Notes: a model not told the origin generated them from the sequence alone. Counted from the first letter of the stretch, positions 1-10,163 are shown. The stretch is 64,000 nucleotides of DNA from Flavobacterium kingsejongi (GCF_003076475.1 NZ_CP020919.1:2666001-2730000); one strand, 5' to 3'. Translations and numbers: made by a program.

Positions 1-194
1 TACGGGACGAACGCCATGGTCCTACAAGCTGGGTTTCCATTATCGTTAATGAAGGTAAATTCCGCCAGGTGCGCAAAATGACCGCTGCAGTAGGATTCCC
101 GACTTTAAGGCTGATCAGGGTGAGAGTAGGAGCAATACACCTCCATCATCTCAAAGCCGGTGAGGTTATTGAAGTCAGCGATCTGGAAATCTGA
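1..194 (+). CDS. rRNA pseudouridine synthase, C-terminal end (partial)
   Basis: This is the 3' end of a gene cut by the left window edge; codons start at base 3 and the stop is TGA at 192-194. The readable C-terminus contains [10 protein letters not shown] followed by [16 protein letters not shown], the conserved C-terminal signature of the RsuA/RluB/RluE/RluF branch of pseudouridine synthases, which isomerise specific uridines of ribosomal RNA. The catalytic Asp domain lies outside the window, so the exact target cannot be assigned. It converges on tamL, whose stop lies only 7 bases away, with no obvious terminator between them. Confidence 0.85.
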   Translation, partial: RDERHGPTSWVSIIVNEGKFRQVRKMTAAVGFPTLRLIRVRVGAIHLHHLKAGEVIEVSDLEI

Positions 195-200
195 TACGCT

Positions 201-2501
201 TTAGAACGGATAGCCAATAGCGAGGTTAAATACCAGGTTTTCTTTTCTCCAGGAACTATTCCCAAAACTGATCTGATCCAGTACCCATCGGCTGCCTTCC
301 GGATTATCCGGTCTGCGTAATGGGAAAGCAAGATCCGTACGCAGTACTAAAAAGGAAAGGTCAAAACGCAATCCAACCCCGGTTCCAACGGCCAGTTCAT
401 TCAGGAACCTGCCGGAGAATTCAGCACCCGGTTTACTATCATTTTTATTCATAAGCCAGATATTCCCGGCATCTACAAAAACAGCGCCCTGGACGATACT
501 AAACAGTTTGGTACGGTATTCTGTATTGAGTTCGAGCTTGATATCTCCCGATTGATCGGGTAAAAAGGAATTGGAATCGGTTGCTACGTTAAATGATCCG
601 GGACCAATAGCCCTCGCCCGGAAAGCCCGGATACTGTTGGTACCACCGATAAAAAACTGGCGAATATAGGGTAATTCAGTAGAGTTGCCATACGGTACGC
701 CTACACCCACAATGATACGGCTGGCCAACTGAGAATTTCGGCTCAGGCGAAAATAATGCCTGAAATCATGCTCCATTTTTGCAAATTGGCTAAATGGCAC
801 ACTAAAAATAGTAGCGGTATTGTCTTTTTTCGCATTAGCGCCAGTAATAAGCCCTGCTATATTTCCGGCCAATTCGATCGAACCTTTATAGTAAAACGTA
901 TTTTTCTTACGCTTTTCCATGGTATTGGTATAGGTAAACGAATAGGTAGGCCCAAAGATCAGCTGACGGTCGATGATCCGCTGTAGGGAGTTGCCTAAAG
1001 TGTCATCTGCTATCTTTTGCCGGTATTCATCGGTCACATTAAAGGGGCTTACATAATTGATTTGTGTGATATTCAATTCGTGTTCCTTATGTACACTTTC
1101 TTTCCATAAATAGCCAAAAGAGCCTTTAAAAGAGTTCAGGGTATAGAGTTTCTGTCGGTTTTGGAATTCATATCCCAAAGTGGCCTTTGTCCTTGGGACA
1201 AATCCGCTGGAAGAAGTGAAAGGGAATGGCGCAATGATCCTGGGCCAGATCAGGTTGGCTTCGGTACCGACACGGTAGACATTATAGCCCTTATTTTGTC
1301 CTGAAACCTGGACTTCGGCACCTCCAAAGGCAGAAATGGTTAATAATTCAGCACCATGGAATGTATTTCGATTGCTCCAGTTCACACTCAGTTCCGAACC
1401 GGTATAGTTGGCAGAATTGGTTTTTCCCAATATCTCAAACCGGATTGATTTCCGGGGTAATGGCGTAAGGTAATAATAGGCATCCAGCTTATTATTAAGC
1501 GTATCCGATATACGGAATTGGTTTTTGACAAACTTAAAGGTTCCTAAATTGACCAACCGATTGAGCGACAGGTTGTGGTTGGTTCGGTTATAAAGATCTC
1601 CCTTTTTAAAATAAAGGGACCTATCAAAAATACGCGGATTGAACATCTTCTCCGGATCGATAATAGTGAAATCCTTATATTTTTCAACGGCATCTGCCGA
1701 TTTGTTTAGGGTGTCACCTGCTAATGTGAAGTTCGGGTAAATGACAATATCATTAATCGTATATATTTTTTTGGCCTGTTCCGGCGTTTCCTCCTTAACT
1801 TTTACGATAAGATCTACTTCGTGCTTGCCTACAGTACTATCAACCTGGATCAGGATAAAATCAGCATTGAAAAAATAATATCCTTTTTCTTTTAACCGGG
1901 TGTCAATCCTTTCCCGTTCTTCTTTAATGACATCCAGGTCGTAACCCCTGCCTTTGCGCAACCGGCTTCCTCGCTTTGTGGCAGCAACAGCACTGTCAAT
2001 GGCGGTAGAATCGGTAGGAAAGGTTACGGATTTTATTTTGTAGCGCACATTCGGGTGTACGGTATAATCGGCTGTTGCCCTTTTGTTTTTGGCAGTAGAG
2101 TCGGCTTCCGTCCGGGCTTTGAAATAGCCTTTGTTTTCCACATAATTCTGCAATATACTGGCGTTATATTCCAAATCGACCTTACTGAATAGTACAGGAG
2201 GTTCGCCTACTTTGGTACGCAGCCAGTGACGGAATCCTTTATCTTTGGTAGGTTCCCCGGCGAGATTGTAAAAGTAGAGTTTGGGTTTTAATCCCAATAT
2301 AGCGCGATTGGGCTTTGGCCGCAATAGTGCTTCAAGATCGGCTTTCATTGTCTTTTTATCGCTTTTGGAAAGCAGGGAATCTTCAATTTTTACCTTACCA
2401 CCAACATACAACAATTCACCTTCCGGCAAATACTTGGTGTTGCTACAGGCTGATAAAAACAGCGTAACTAAAAAGAGTACTATATATCTATTTTGAATCA
2501 T
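201..2501 (-). CDS. tamL: TamL: lipid-anchored Omp85/TamA-family outer-membrane protein
   Basis: The 766-residue protein belongs to the Omp85/BamA superfamily: periplasmic POTRA-type repeats in the N-terminal half and a 16-strand-type barrel ending in ...VFNLAIGYPF, with a terminal aromatic residue. It starts with a lipoprotein signal, hydrophobic stretch then LFLSAC with Cys19, which fits TamL, the lipidated TamA variant described in Bacteroidetes. The open frame continues 54 codons further upstream, but that stretch is Lys-rich and lies inside tamB; the ATG at 2501, just before the signal peptide, is the sensible start. It overlaps the end of tamB by 14 bases, so the two are translationally coupled. 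It would work with TamB in envelope or lipid transport and assembly. Family assignment is strong; the exact substrate is unknown. Confidence 0.88.
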   Translation of the reverse strand: MIQNRYIVLFLVTLFLSACSNTKYLPEGELLYVGGKVKIEDSLLSKSDKKTMKADLEALLRPKPNRAILGLKPKLYFYNLAGEPTKDKGFRHWLRTKVGEPPVLFSKVDLEYNASILQNYVENKGYFKARTEADSTAKNKRATADYTVHPNVRYKIKSVTFPTDSTAIDSAVAATKRGSRLRKGRGYDLDVIKEERERIDTRLKEKGYYFFNADFILIQVDSTVGKHEVDLIVKVKEETPEQAKKIYTINDIVIYPNFTLAGDTLNKSADAVEKYKDFTIIDPEKMFNPRIFDRSLYFKKGDLYNRTNHNLSLNRLVNLGTFKFVKNQFRISDTLNNKLDAYYYLTPLPRKSIRFEILGKTNSANYTGSELSVNWSNRNTFHGAELLTISAFGGAEVQVSGQNKGYNVYRVGTEANLIWPRIIAPFPFTSSSGFVPRTKATLGYEFQNRQKLYTLNSFKGSFGYLWKESVHKEHELNITQINYVSPFNVTDEYRQKIADDTLGNSLQRIIDRQLIFGPTYSFTYTNTMEKRKKNTFYYKGSIELAGNIAGLITGANAKKDNTATIFSVPFSQFAKMEHDFRHYFRLSRNSQLASRIIVGVGVPYGNSTELPYIRQFFIGGTNSIRAFRARAIGPGSFNVATDSNSFLPDQSGDIKLELNTEYRTKLFSIVQGAVFVDAGNIWLMNKNDSKPGAEFSGRFLNELAVGTGVGLRFDLSFLVLRTDLAFPLRRPDNPEGSRWVLDQISFGNSSWRKENLVFNLAIGYPF

Positions 2502-5500
2502 TTTTTTCTTTTTTGGTTGCGGCATTTTTTTCTTTATCCTTTTTCTCTTTTTCTTTAATTTCTTTGTCTTTTTGAGAGCGGTGGAACAGTTCCCGGAATT
2601 TGTTGTAGTCCATTGTGATGATAAAAGCAACACCCGTTTCCACGACCTGGCCCTGTAGGGCAACCTGGTATTGGTTTTTGCGGTAGGCGCGTACCATGTA
2701 GCGGCCGTCTTTGGTCAGTTGGTAATCTGCGGAAATATCACCCGCAATATTATTGGCTTCCCGGTTTTCCTGATCCGGCCCTTCAAGTCCGAAATTGCTT
2801 CCGATCGTTACTTTCAATCGGTCATTGAGTAATTTTTTGGATACTGCAACATTAAGGTCGGTCCTGTTCTCCCGTTGTCCGGTAGTATAGTCATCGGTGG
2901 ATTCCAGGTCAAAGTTTACTTCTACGCCCTGGATCAAATCTCCGGCAAGGTTATTCAGCTGTTGGGAAAGTATTTTGCTGACACTCTGGCGGGCGATGGA
3001 TTCTGCACCAACCGATCCGGCTTCACTTGCAAATGGATTTTCGCCCACGAAACGATTCAGGAGCAATAAGGCAAAAACCTGTTTGTTCATCTCAGAAGGC
3101 TGGTTCCGGATCTGATCCAGTTTGGCTTTTGAAAGTGAGATGACATCGGCTGAGACATTGTAATTCCCATCCGGAATCTGGATATCAAAAGAGATTTGGG
3201 GTTTTAAAAGTTCGCCCTGCATCATCAGCTTCGTCTGGAAAGGAATTTTTTGTTTATAGGTATTCCGTACGGCAGGAGCCACACTCCCAAGCTGGTCATC
3301 CACCAGGTCAATAGGAGCCGTTTCGATTTCATAAATTGCCGTAATATTGATATTGGCCGACATCGGTTCTCCTGTCCATAAAATGTAGCTGCCTTTTTCG
3401 ATATCAAATTTTCGCTTGATAAAGTTGAAAGACATCTTGTAAGCACCTTCCGTAAATTCATAACGACCGGTCAGGCTGGTTTTTCCGGAAGGGTCAATTC
3501 CACCATTCAGTTCGGCTTCCCCTTTTAATTTCAGGAAATCGCCATTGCCTTTATCAATGACAAGGTTTAGTTCCGCTTCTTTGACGATGGCGATATTTAC
3601 GGAAACATTCATTCCTGTAAGTTTGCTTTTGCTGACAGATTCATCAGCAATGATCATTTTCTTCAACTGGGGATTGTCCTGATCGATGAACTCAACGATA
3701 CCTTCACGATCGGCAATGGAAGGATCCGATTGCGGCATGACAACGGTCAGTTTGGTACCCTCATTGATTTTAATATTTCCATCGACAACAGGGCTCTCTA
3801 AGGTTCCTTTGATATTAAGATGTGTATCCAGGTACAATTCACCATAATAAAGGTCATTGTCTTTTTCGGTAGAGTTCATGGCACGGAAATTATCGGCATC
3901 CACTTTCATATCAAAACCAAAATCGCGATAGGTTGTCGTATTGATGCGGCCATTTACGGCTAACACATTGTCTTCTTCATCTTTAAGGGAGAAATTATTA
4001 AATACGATCCCGCTTGGGGTAAATGCAATCGATTCATTCATGTCTTTAAACACAGAATTCAGTTGTTGGACACGGAATCCGATAGCATTGAATTTCAGGT
4101 CTCCAATTACTTTAGGCTGATCTGCCGTACCGTCAACTTTAAACTGGCCGGAAAGGAATCCGGTGCTCTCCGTGATAGCGCCCATAGTAAATCCCTGTAT
4201 GCTTTTCAGGTTCAGGCGTTGCATGTCTAAATTCATGTCGAAACTGCTATTGTCAGTACGGTATGTACCGTCCAGGTTCACCTGGTTTTCCTGTCCTGTA
4301 ATTTGTACCGCTGCCCTGAATGTATTGGCGATTTCATTATCTACTTTTATTTCCAGATTCCCAATAGTATCGGTTTTAAAGCTCAGGTCGGTGATTTTTA
4401 AGTCTGAGGTAAATACCGGAGTTTTGGAGAGATCCCTTACCAATACATTCCCATTGATCACTCCACCAACCAGTAAAGTGTCTTTTTGGATCATACTGGT
4501 AATAGTTTCAATTTTGAAATCGGTAAAATCGACAGCAAGCGGCGCATTAGGGGCATCGGATTCCGATTGGATTTTCAACATATTCCCATCATGGCGAAGT
4601 TCGAAATCATTAGCATGGATTCCGTTTTTCCCAAGGCGGATACTGTTTTCAGGTGCGATATTCCAGGTTTCATAATTCAAAACCAATCCTTGTGGATCCA
4701 GGCTTATTTCAGTATCCCCGTTTTCGGCTTTTAGTTTTCCCTCTACGAGGTAATGTTCTTTGTCTTTGGCATCGCGTACCTGCAATTTATAGGCTACCGT
4801 ATTTTCTTTTACCGTTCCGGTTATGCTGGTATATGGCAAATTGATTTGTGAGCTCTGGATATCATCAATCACCAGGCTGTAGTTTAAGGCGTCATCTTCA
4901 GTACGGAGTGCAATTATGCCATTCGTAATGGTATTAGCACCATAAATAACCTTTGGAATGGTACCGTTTAAAACGATACTGTCATTCACACTATTGTAGC
5001 GCCCGTTGATGGTGATTGGGTCAAGTCTTTTGATTTCCGGAACCAATGCAAGTAAAGCAGGATCATTTTTAACTTTCATGTTAAAAGCGAAATGCTGAGG
5101 CTCGATTTTTTTAGGAGGTATACCGGGATTGGTATTGTAATATTTGGCAATCGATTGTTGTAATGCAGTTGCCAGCTGGGTTAATTTATATTTCCCAACA
5201 ACATCGGCATCTATAAACTGTGATTTTAATTTAATCGTATTCGTATCAGCAGTTGCTGTGGCTACTAGATGAATCGTATCCAGAATGAATTGCTCTTTCG
5301 CATTGGCAATAATAAAATTATCTAAGCTGATGGTACCATTCAGGAAGTCAGGATTGGCATCCTGGATATCCGCATTCAGTTTACCGCTCACGCGTAGGGG
5401 ATCTTTACTGAGGTTGATTTTATTCAGGTCTGCCATTTCGATAGCGAGATCTGCTTTAACCGAAGGATATTTTTTATTGAAGTCTCCGCTGGCGACCAGT

Positions 5501-7530
5501 TTAAAATCAAGATTTGGGTCATTCATTCCGGCTTCAGCATTGAAAAGGCCATTTTTGATGGTACCTTTCAGTGCCAGGTTACGGTAGGTATACCGGTTGT
5601 AATCGGCTTTAATCAGTAGCCCGTTTAAAGTAGCACTGGCTGTTTTCGGATCAAGTCCGGTACCCTTTACAGTGGCTTTAAGGCTTATTTTTCCAATAGA
5701 ATCATTTTTCAGCAACCGGCCTACATTAAAGTTGGTCAGTTCCACATTCGCATCATAACGTTCTCTTTTTTTCTTCCTTTGATCGAACAGGGCTTTGATA
5801 CGTGCATTTCCAAAACTGCTTACCAGATTGAGATTGGTATTGAAATTGGTAATTCCCCCCTTAAAGGTACCGGTCAGTTTCAACTGGGAAGGCAGCTGGA
5901 TATTGGACGGTATCGTTCCTTTGGGCACAAAGAGATTAATATCTTTTGCTGTGGACTGGAAATTCTTGATGTTCAGGTCAAAATAGGCTTTATTCACGTC
6001 GGGTAATCCGGTGATCCTGCCGCTGGCTGCAATAATAGTACTTCCAATACCACTGATTTCAAGATTTGGAATAGTTAAATCATTTACTTTACCCGAAACT
6101 TTACTATTGATATGCAGTATGGCATTCGGATTGCTCAGGAAAGGATTTGTTTTTGATAATGTCGGGACAAAAAGCAGGATGTCTTTAAATCCAATTTGAC
6201 TGCCGTTGATGTTAGCATTGATTGCAAGTTCACCAAGATTTTTACTGATGGAAGCAATAGAGGGATAGCCTACACTGATCTCATCTTTCACTAAGGTCTG
6301 CGGGGTTTTTAGGTACAGATTTTTAAGATAAGCATTTTTACTGCCATAATAAAAGTCAGTCCGTAAGGCTTCGATATCCAATCCACTGTGGTCTTTTGCT
6401 GTAAGTTTTGTAAGCTTCCCGGAAATAACATCCGAGCTGTATTTTATTTTGGAAGCCCTTAGGTTAATACCGCTTAAATCTAAGTGTTTATAGTCGATTC
6501 CGGCTTTGGCTTTGGCGGCGTTCTCATCGTCAAAACGAAAGTCAATATCTTTAAAAGCAATTTTATTCAGGTTTACTTTCCAGTTCGGTCCGGTTGCTGC
6601 CAGGGTATCCGGCGTTTGAACCGTAATCTTCTTATCCAGTTTGCCCAATGTAAGTCCACCCCTGATAGTACTGAATTCAATTTTTTCCAGGTCTATCTGT
6701 TGCTTTTTCAGGTCAATATGATTGAATTCCAGGAATAGTTTTTTCAGGGTAATCCCCGAATTCAGTTTGGTTCCCGCATTGTCATAGGCAATATCAATAT
6801 TGGACAAGTTGATTTTATCCAGCCTTAGTTTAAGGTCCGGGCTTTGCACAGCATCATCAGCAACTTCAACAGTATTTTGTGCGATTTCCTGGATCAGAGC
6901 GCCTTGGTTTAGTTTTAACTTAAGGCCATCGAGTGTGATTTTAGGAATCTCAAAATCCATTTTGTCCAGGTCAAAATTTCGGATCCGGGTATCAAAATGG
7001 GTCAGGGTAACATTCAGGTCGTTTTTGGTTATTGCATCATCAAATGTAACACGGATGTTATCCAGGGTTACTTTACCAATGGAGAATTTCATCGGTTTCG
7101 AATCCTTTTTAGGTTCATCAGCAGAAGCAAAAGCTTTGATGATGTAATCAAAATTAAAAACAGAATCCTTATCCCGTTTTACATTGGCAACAATACCTTT
7201 GAGATCAATTGAGTTGATTTCAACCTCATTGCTTATCAGTTTAAAAAGACTGATATCGACTGCCAGTTTCTCACCGGCCAGTAAAGTATCTTTTTGCTGG
7301 CTTTCAAAATAAACGCCTTCGAGTATGATTTTTTTAGGAAGCCCGATTTCTATTTTTCCAATAGAAACAGGCGTATGGATTTTTCCTTCAATATAATTGA
7401 CCGCTTTATCTTTGACATAATTTTGTACTGCTGGAATTTGGATCAGGATGACGGTCAGTAAAAAGAGGCCAACAATTGATCCTATGGTCCAAAGAACAAT
7501 TTTTAAAACGATGCGTGTAACTTTTTTCAA
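2488..7530 (-). CDS. tamB: TamB-like translocation/assembly module protein (DUF490)
   Basis: This is a very large protein (1680 residues) with an N-terminal membrane anchor (roughly residues 8-30) and then a long array of beta-strand-rich AsmA/TamB-type segments, such as the repeated VNLNKIAFKDIDFRFDD and LDLSGINLRASKIKY patterns. It ends in a TamB C-terminal (DUF490) domain: AQ-type strand motifs, then ...QVFALLLLNRFVGENPF... and the LNNLAGDLIQGVEVNFDLES region. A basic Lys/Glu-rich tail closes the protein. TamB-family proteins form an extended hydrophobic groove spanning the periplasm and partner an Omp85 protein, here the downstream overlapping tamL. About 490 bases without a gene precede it and should hold its promoter. 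Confidence 0.9.
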   Translation of the reverse strand: MKKVTRIVLKIVLWTIGSIVGLFLLTVILIQIPAVQNYVKDKAVNYIEGKIHTPVSIGKIEIGLPKKIILEGVYFESQQKDTLLAGEKLAVDISLFKLISNEVEINSIDLKGIVANVKRDKDSVFNFDYIIKAFASADEPKKDSKPMKFSIGKVTLDNIRVTFDDAITKNDLNVTLTHFDTRIRNFDLDKMDFEIPKITLDGLKLKLNQGALIQEIAQNTVEVADDAVQSPDLKLRLDKINLSNIDIAYDNAGTKLNSGITLKKLFLEFNHIDLKKQQIDLEKIEFSTIRGGLTLGKLDKKITVQTPDTLAATGPNWKVNLNKIAFKDIDFRFDDENAAKAKAGIDYKHLDLSGINLRASKIKYSSDVISGKLTKLTAKDHSGLDIEALRTDFYYGSKNAYLKNLYLKTPQTLVKDEISVGYPSIASISKNLGELAINANINGSQIGFKDILLFVPTLSKTNPFLSNPNAILHINSKVSGKVNDLTIPNLEISGIGSTIIAASGRITGLPDVNKAYFDLNIKNFQSTAKDINLFVPKGTIPSNIQLPSQLKLTGTFKGGITNFNTNLNLVSSFGNARIKALFDQRKKKRERYDANVELTNFNVGRLLKNDSIGKISLKATVKGTGLDPKTASATLNGLLIKADYNRYTYRNLALKGTIKNGLFNAEAGMNDPNLDFKLVASGDFNKKYPSVKADLAIEMADLNKINLSKDPLRVSGKLNADIQDANPDFLNGTISLDNFIIANAKEQFILDTIHLVATATADTNTIKLKSQFIDADVVGKYKLTQLATALQQSIAKYYNTNPGIPPKKIEPQHFAFNMKVKNDPALLALVPEIKRLDPITINGRYNSVNDSIVLNGTIPKVIYGANTITNGIIALRTEDDALNYSLVIDDIQSSQINLPYTSITGTVKENTVAYKLQVRDAKDKEHYLVEGKLKAENGDTEISLDPQGLVLNYETWNIAPENSIRLGKNGIHANDFELRHDGNMLKIQSESDAPNAPLAVDFTDFKIETITSMIQKDTLLVGGVINGNVLVRDLSKTPVFTSDLKITDLSFKTDTIGNLEIKVDNEIANTFRAAVQITGQENQVNLDGTYRTDNSSFDMNLDMQRLNLKSIQGFTMGAITESTGFLSGQFKVDGTADQPKVIGDLKFNAIGFRVQQLNSVFKDMNESIAFTPSGIVFNNFSLKDEEDNVLAVNGRINTTTYRDFGFDMKVDADNFRAMNSTEKDNDLYYGELYLDTHLNIKGTLESPVVDGNIKINEGTKLTVVMPQSDPSIADREGIVEFIDQDNPQLKKMIIADESVSKSKLTGMNVSVNIAIVKEAELNLVIDKGNGDFLKLKGEAELNGGIDPSGKTSLTGRYEFTEGAYKMSFNFIKRKFDIEKGSYILWTGEPMSANINITAIYEIETAPIDLVDDQLGSVAPAVRNTYKQKIPFQTKLMMQGELLKPQISFDIQIPDGNYNVSADVISLSKAKLDQIRNQPSEMNKQVFALLLLNRFVGENPFASEAGSVGAESIARQSVSKILSQQLNNLAGDLIQGVEVNFDLESTDDYTTGQRENRTDLNVAVSKKLLNDRLKVTIGSNFGLEGPDQENREANNIAGDISADYQLTKDGRYMVRAYRKNQYQVALQGQVVETGVAFIITMDYNKFRELFHRSQKDKEIKEKEKKDKEKNAATKKEKNDSK

Positions 7531-8020
7531 GATGGGAACAGTTTAAATTCTTAGTGATATACAGCAGCAATTCCGGCTGAAAAATAAGATTTTCAAAGAT
7601 GTGGAATATTTCAAAACCGGCTATTATACAATTTTACGCGAATGTTGTAATATTATCAGATGCCCGTTTAACACTTAAAATTAATAATAAATTTCTTTAG
7701 AAATCATTTTCAGATCGTATTTACGGATAAAAAACTGAAAATCAGTTAAAAAATTATAATCATAGTTGCTGATTTGGGACTAAATACAGCGCTATACTCC
7801 AAAGATACAGGAATCTTCGTAAAATGCAGCATTTATTTCCGAACAGCTATTTTATTTACAATTCATAAAATACAACCTTATCCCAGCGTGGAAAGAGCAA
7901 CTTTTTGTAAAAGACCGGCTTTTATTTCCTGAAGTTTTGAATGATTGGAACCTGTATTGTATAAAAAGCAAAAACGCCGGATATATACCCGGTGTTTTGC
8001 AATTATGATTAAAAAATTGA
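7531..8020. other. AT-rich intergenic region upstream of tamB
   Basis: No convincing gene is visible on either strand. The region must contain the promoter of the minus-strand tamB operon. Its right end carries the terminator of the next minus-strand gene (see 7968-8000). Nothing else stands out. Confidence 0.6.
7968..8000 (-). terminator. Rho-independent terminator of the 8021-8584 gene
   Basis: On the minus strand GCAAAACACCGG pairs with CCGGCGTTTTTGC across a short loop (one G-T type mismatch) and is followed by a T-rich run. It lies 21 bases beyond the stop codon. Confidence 0.75.
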
Positions 8021-8584
8021 TTAATAGCTTTTTAGCGACATGATGAAAGTAAATTCTTTTTCGTCCAGTATACGGATGAGTTGTGTTTTGTCTACTACTA
8101 CAAAGTAGCGCATTTCATCGGTGGCATTCGTATAAATGTATAGGTGGGATTTCATCTGTTCTTCCGTCAGGTCTTTTTTGACGAAATTATAAATCGATTT
8201 TTTCAGTTCCATTGTCATATCGGTGTCATCATTATGGAAAAGGGCCTCGATTACGAGTTTGCTTTCTTCCGTCCCTAAGAGTCGGAAAGTAGTGTCGGTT
8301 GCCCAGTTTGTTTTTTTGTGCAATTGCTGCTTGATCATATAGGGAAGGACAAGCTCGATCAGGTCACGCTTGATCTTAAAATAGAAATCTTCATAATGTT
8401 CCGATACTTTAGTGTAAGGAATTCCACGTACAGAGCCAAAAATAGAGTTTTTGACAATTATTTTTTCAACCTTGATTTTATTGTAGTTGTTGTCTTCCTT
8501 AATATCGCGTTGTACTTCAAAATAAAAGCCTGTGCCATCGAAGTCTTGTTCAAGTTGTTGTATTACGTCGTTTAAAAATTCCAT
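8021..8584 (-). CDS. hypothetical protein, 187 residues
   Basis: The protein is not recognised. It is soluble and acidic, with no signal peptide or membrane segment. It has alternating strand and helix character, including an IYIYTN...FVVVDKTQLIRIL stretch near the C-terminus. The start is the ATG at 8584 (MEFLNDVIQQL). It is a monocistronic unit with its own terminator downstream, and is divergent from the response regulator gene about 210 bases away. Codon use resembles the neighbours, so it is probably a genuine lineage-specific gene. Confidence 0.7.
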   Translation of the reverse strand: MEFLNDVIQQLEQDFDGTGFYFEVQRDIKEDNNYNKIKVEKIIVKNSIFGSVRGIPYTKVSEHYEDFYFKIKRDLIELVLPYMIKQQLHKKTNWATDTTFRLLGTEESKLVIEALFHNDDTDMTMELKKSIYNFVKKDLTEEQMKSHLYIYTNATDEMRYFVVVDKTQLIRILDEKEFTFIMSLKSY

Positions 8585-8767
8585 AGTAGCGGTGGTTTTG
8601 TAGGTTTATGATCTAAAATTACAATTTTGATTTTTTAAATGAGAGCATTTTAATATGATTTTTTGATTTTATCGCTGCTAACACAATAATAATGTTGCAT
8701 TGGAAGTTTTAGGATTTAGGAGACGTGCTTTTAACGATTTATTAACTAAAGGGTATGTGTCAAACGA

Positions 8768-8775
8768 TAAATTTG
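8768..8775 (+). promoter_or_regulatory. Flavobacterial -7 element (TAAATTTG)
   Basis: A match to the TAnnTTTG -7 consensus sits 19 bases before the ATG of the response regulator. I see no TTG at the expected -33 distance. Confidence 0.45.
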
Positions 8776-8794
8776 TGATCTTAATCTTTTGAGT

Positions 8795-9244
8795 ATGAAT
8801 GATAAATTTCTTAATCTTTATCTTGCGGAGGACGACCTGGACGATAGCCTCTTCTTCGAAGAAATTTTAAATGAGCAACCAACTCCCATTCAACTTACTA
8901 TTGCACAGAATGGTGAAGAGCTGATGCAGCTGTTAGGAAAGGCTCCTGTTTTGCCGGATATTGTATTCCTGGATTTGAATATGCCTCTTAAAAATGGTTT
9001 TGAGTGTGTGAATGAGATACTTGCCAATGAAAAGCTCAAAGACATTAAAGTAATTGTTTTCTCTACTTTTTTCTCACCGGCAGTACTGGATAATCTCTAC
9101 GATAGCGGAGCAGACTATTGTATCCAGAAGCCCTCCAGTTTTTCAGAATTCAGCCGGATTATTTCGTATGCCATACAACTGGCCAGGGCTTCAGAGACCC
9201 AGCCAGGTAGGGATAAATTTGTTTTGGATCGGTATGCCGTTTAG
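8795..9244 (+). CDS. single-domain response regulator (CheY-like receiver)
   Basis: The 149-residue protein consists of one receiver domain. It shows the acidic pocket E12/D13, phospho-acceptor D60 in FLDLNMP, the switch Ser/Thr at 90-91 in VFST, and the conserved K112 in IQKP. There is no output domain; the C-terminus is a short tail. A TTG lies two codons upstream in frame, but the ATG at 8795 is the better start. Receivers of this RCP1-like type (LYLAEDDLDD, LNMPLKNGFE) usually take phosphate from phytochrome or GAF-type histidine kinases; no kinase is adjacent here. A possible partner within the window is the orphan GAF kinase at 31803-33107, which is only an inference. Confidence 0.88.
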   Translation: MNDKFLNLYLAEDDLDDSLFFEEILNEQPTPIQLTIAQNGEELMQLLGKAPVLPDIVFLDLNMPLKNGFECVNEILANEKLKDIKVIVFSTFFSPAVLDNLYDSGADYCIQKPSSFSEFSRIISYAIQLARASETQPGRDKFVLDRYAV

Positions 9245-9254
9245 GAAGTAAATT

Positions 9255-10022
9255 TTAGGGTTTCAGCCGTACGTAGACGTGCTTGATCCTTTTGCCATCC
9301 AATTCGCGCTCATCAATTTCCAGAAAGTCACTCATTGATTTCAATAGGGGAGTCAATTTTGAAAAGCCATAACTTCTCGGATCAAAATCGGGTTTCTTTT
9401 TTACGATAAGATTTCCAACATCCCCCAAAAATGCCCAGCCATCATCATCGGCAATATCTTCAATACTGGCTTCAATCAGGTGTATGGTTTCAATATCCAC
9501 TTTTTGCTGTGGTGGTTTCTCTTCTTTTTTCTTGATTCCGGTAATGGTATTGGTTTTGGCAGGTTCTTTCTTCTTAGCACCTTCAATTACTTCAATATAG
9601 ACGAAAAGGTCACAGGCTACAATAAAAGGATTGGGTGTTTTTTTCTCTCCGATACCAATCACTTTCATTCCGGATTCCCGGAGGCGTATTGCCAGTCGTG
9701 TAAAATCACTATCACTGGATACAATACAAAAGCCATCCACTTTTTCGGAATATAAGATGTCCATTGCATCAATAATCATAGCAGAATCAGAAGAGTTCTT
9801 GCCATACGTATAACTGTATTGTTGTATAGGGGTAATGGCATGTTCGAGCAATACGCTTTTCCAGCCTTTGTCGTGTAATGTGGTCCAGTCACCATAGATA
9901 CGCTTGGTGGTAGGGGTTCCGTATTTAGCGATTTCCTGCATCATTCCTTTGACATTGCTAAAAGGGACATTGTCAGCGTCAATAAGCACAGCTAATTTCA
10001 GATCTTGTTTACTCAGATTCAT
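9255..10022 (-). CDS. NYN-domain (LabA/DUF88-like) nuclease with C-terminal OST-HTH/LOTUS domain
   Basis: The N-terminal half (about residues 8-150) is a NYN/PIN-like ribonuclease fold: LAVLIDADNV gives D15, D17 and N18, KNSSDSAMIIDAMD gives D79 and D85, and SSDSDFTRLA gives D104 and D106, the acidic cluster expected for metal-dependent RNA cleavage. A Lys/Pro-rich linker leads to a C-terminal domain (about 180-255) of the OST-HTH/LOTUS type, with DDGWAFLGDVGNLIVKKKP, DPRSYGFSKLTPLLK and a closing HVYVRLKP. The two together suggest an RNA-binding nuclease. A TTG eight codons upstream is possible, but the ATG at 10022 is preferred. The gene converges on the response regulator with 10 bases between the stops. 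Confidence 0.83.
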   Translation of the reverse strand: MNLSKQDLKLAVLIDADNVPFSNVKGMMQEIAKYGTPTTKRIYGDWTTLHDKGWKSVLLEHAITPIQQYSYTYGKNSSDSAMIIDAMDILYSEKVDGFCIVSSDSDFTRLAIRLRESGMKVIGIGEKKTPNPFIVACDLFVYIEVIEGAKKKEPAKTNTITGIKKKEEKPPQQKVDIETIHLIEASIEDIADDDGWAFLGDVGNLIVKKKPDFDPRSYGFSKLTPLLKSMSDFLEIDERELDGKRIKHVYVRLKP

Positions 10023-10163
10023 ATTTTTAGGTTTATAGTATTTCAAAGATAGTGTATTTACCCTGTTTTAAAAATCTTTAAAGTACAATTCCATAAGAAT
10101 ACCCGGTTGGAAATCAGCCTAAAATCAATCCTTAAATAATTATGATACCAATGAATAAATAAT

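Noticed and set aside
2502..2663. 54-codon N-terminal extension of TamL
   Set aside because: This stretch is Lys-rich, lies inside tamB and precedes a clear lipoprotein signal, so the ATG at 2501 is the better start.
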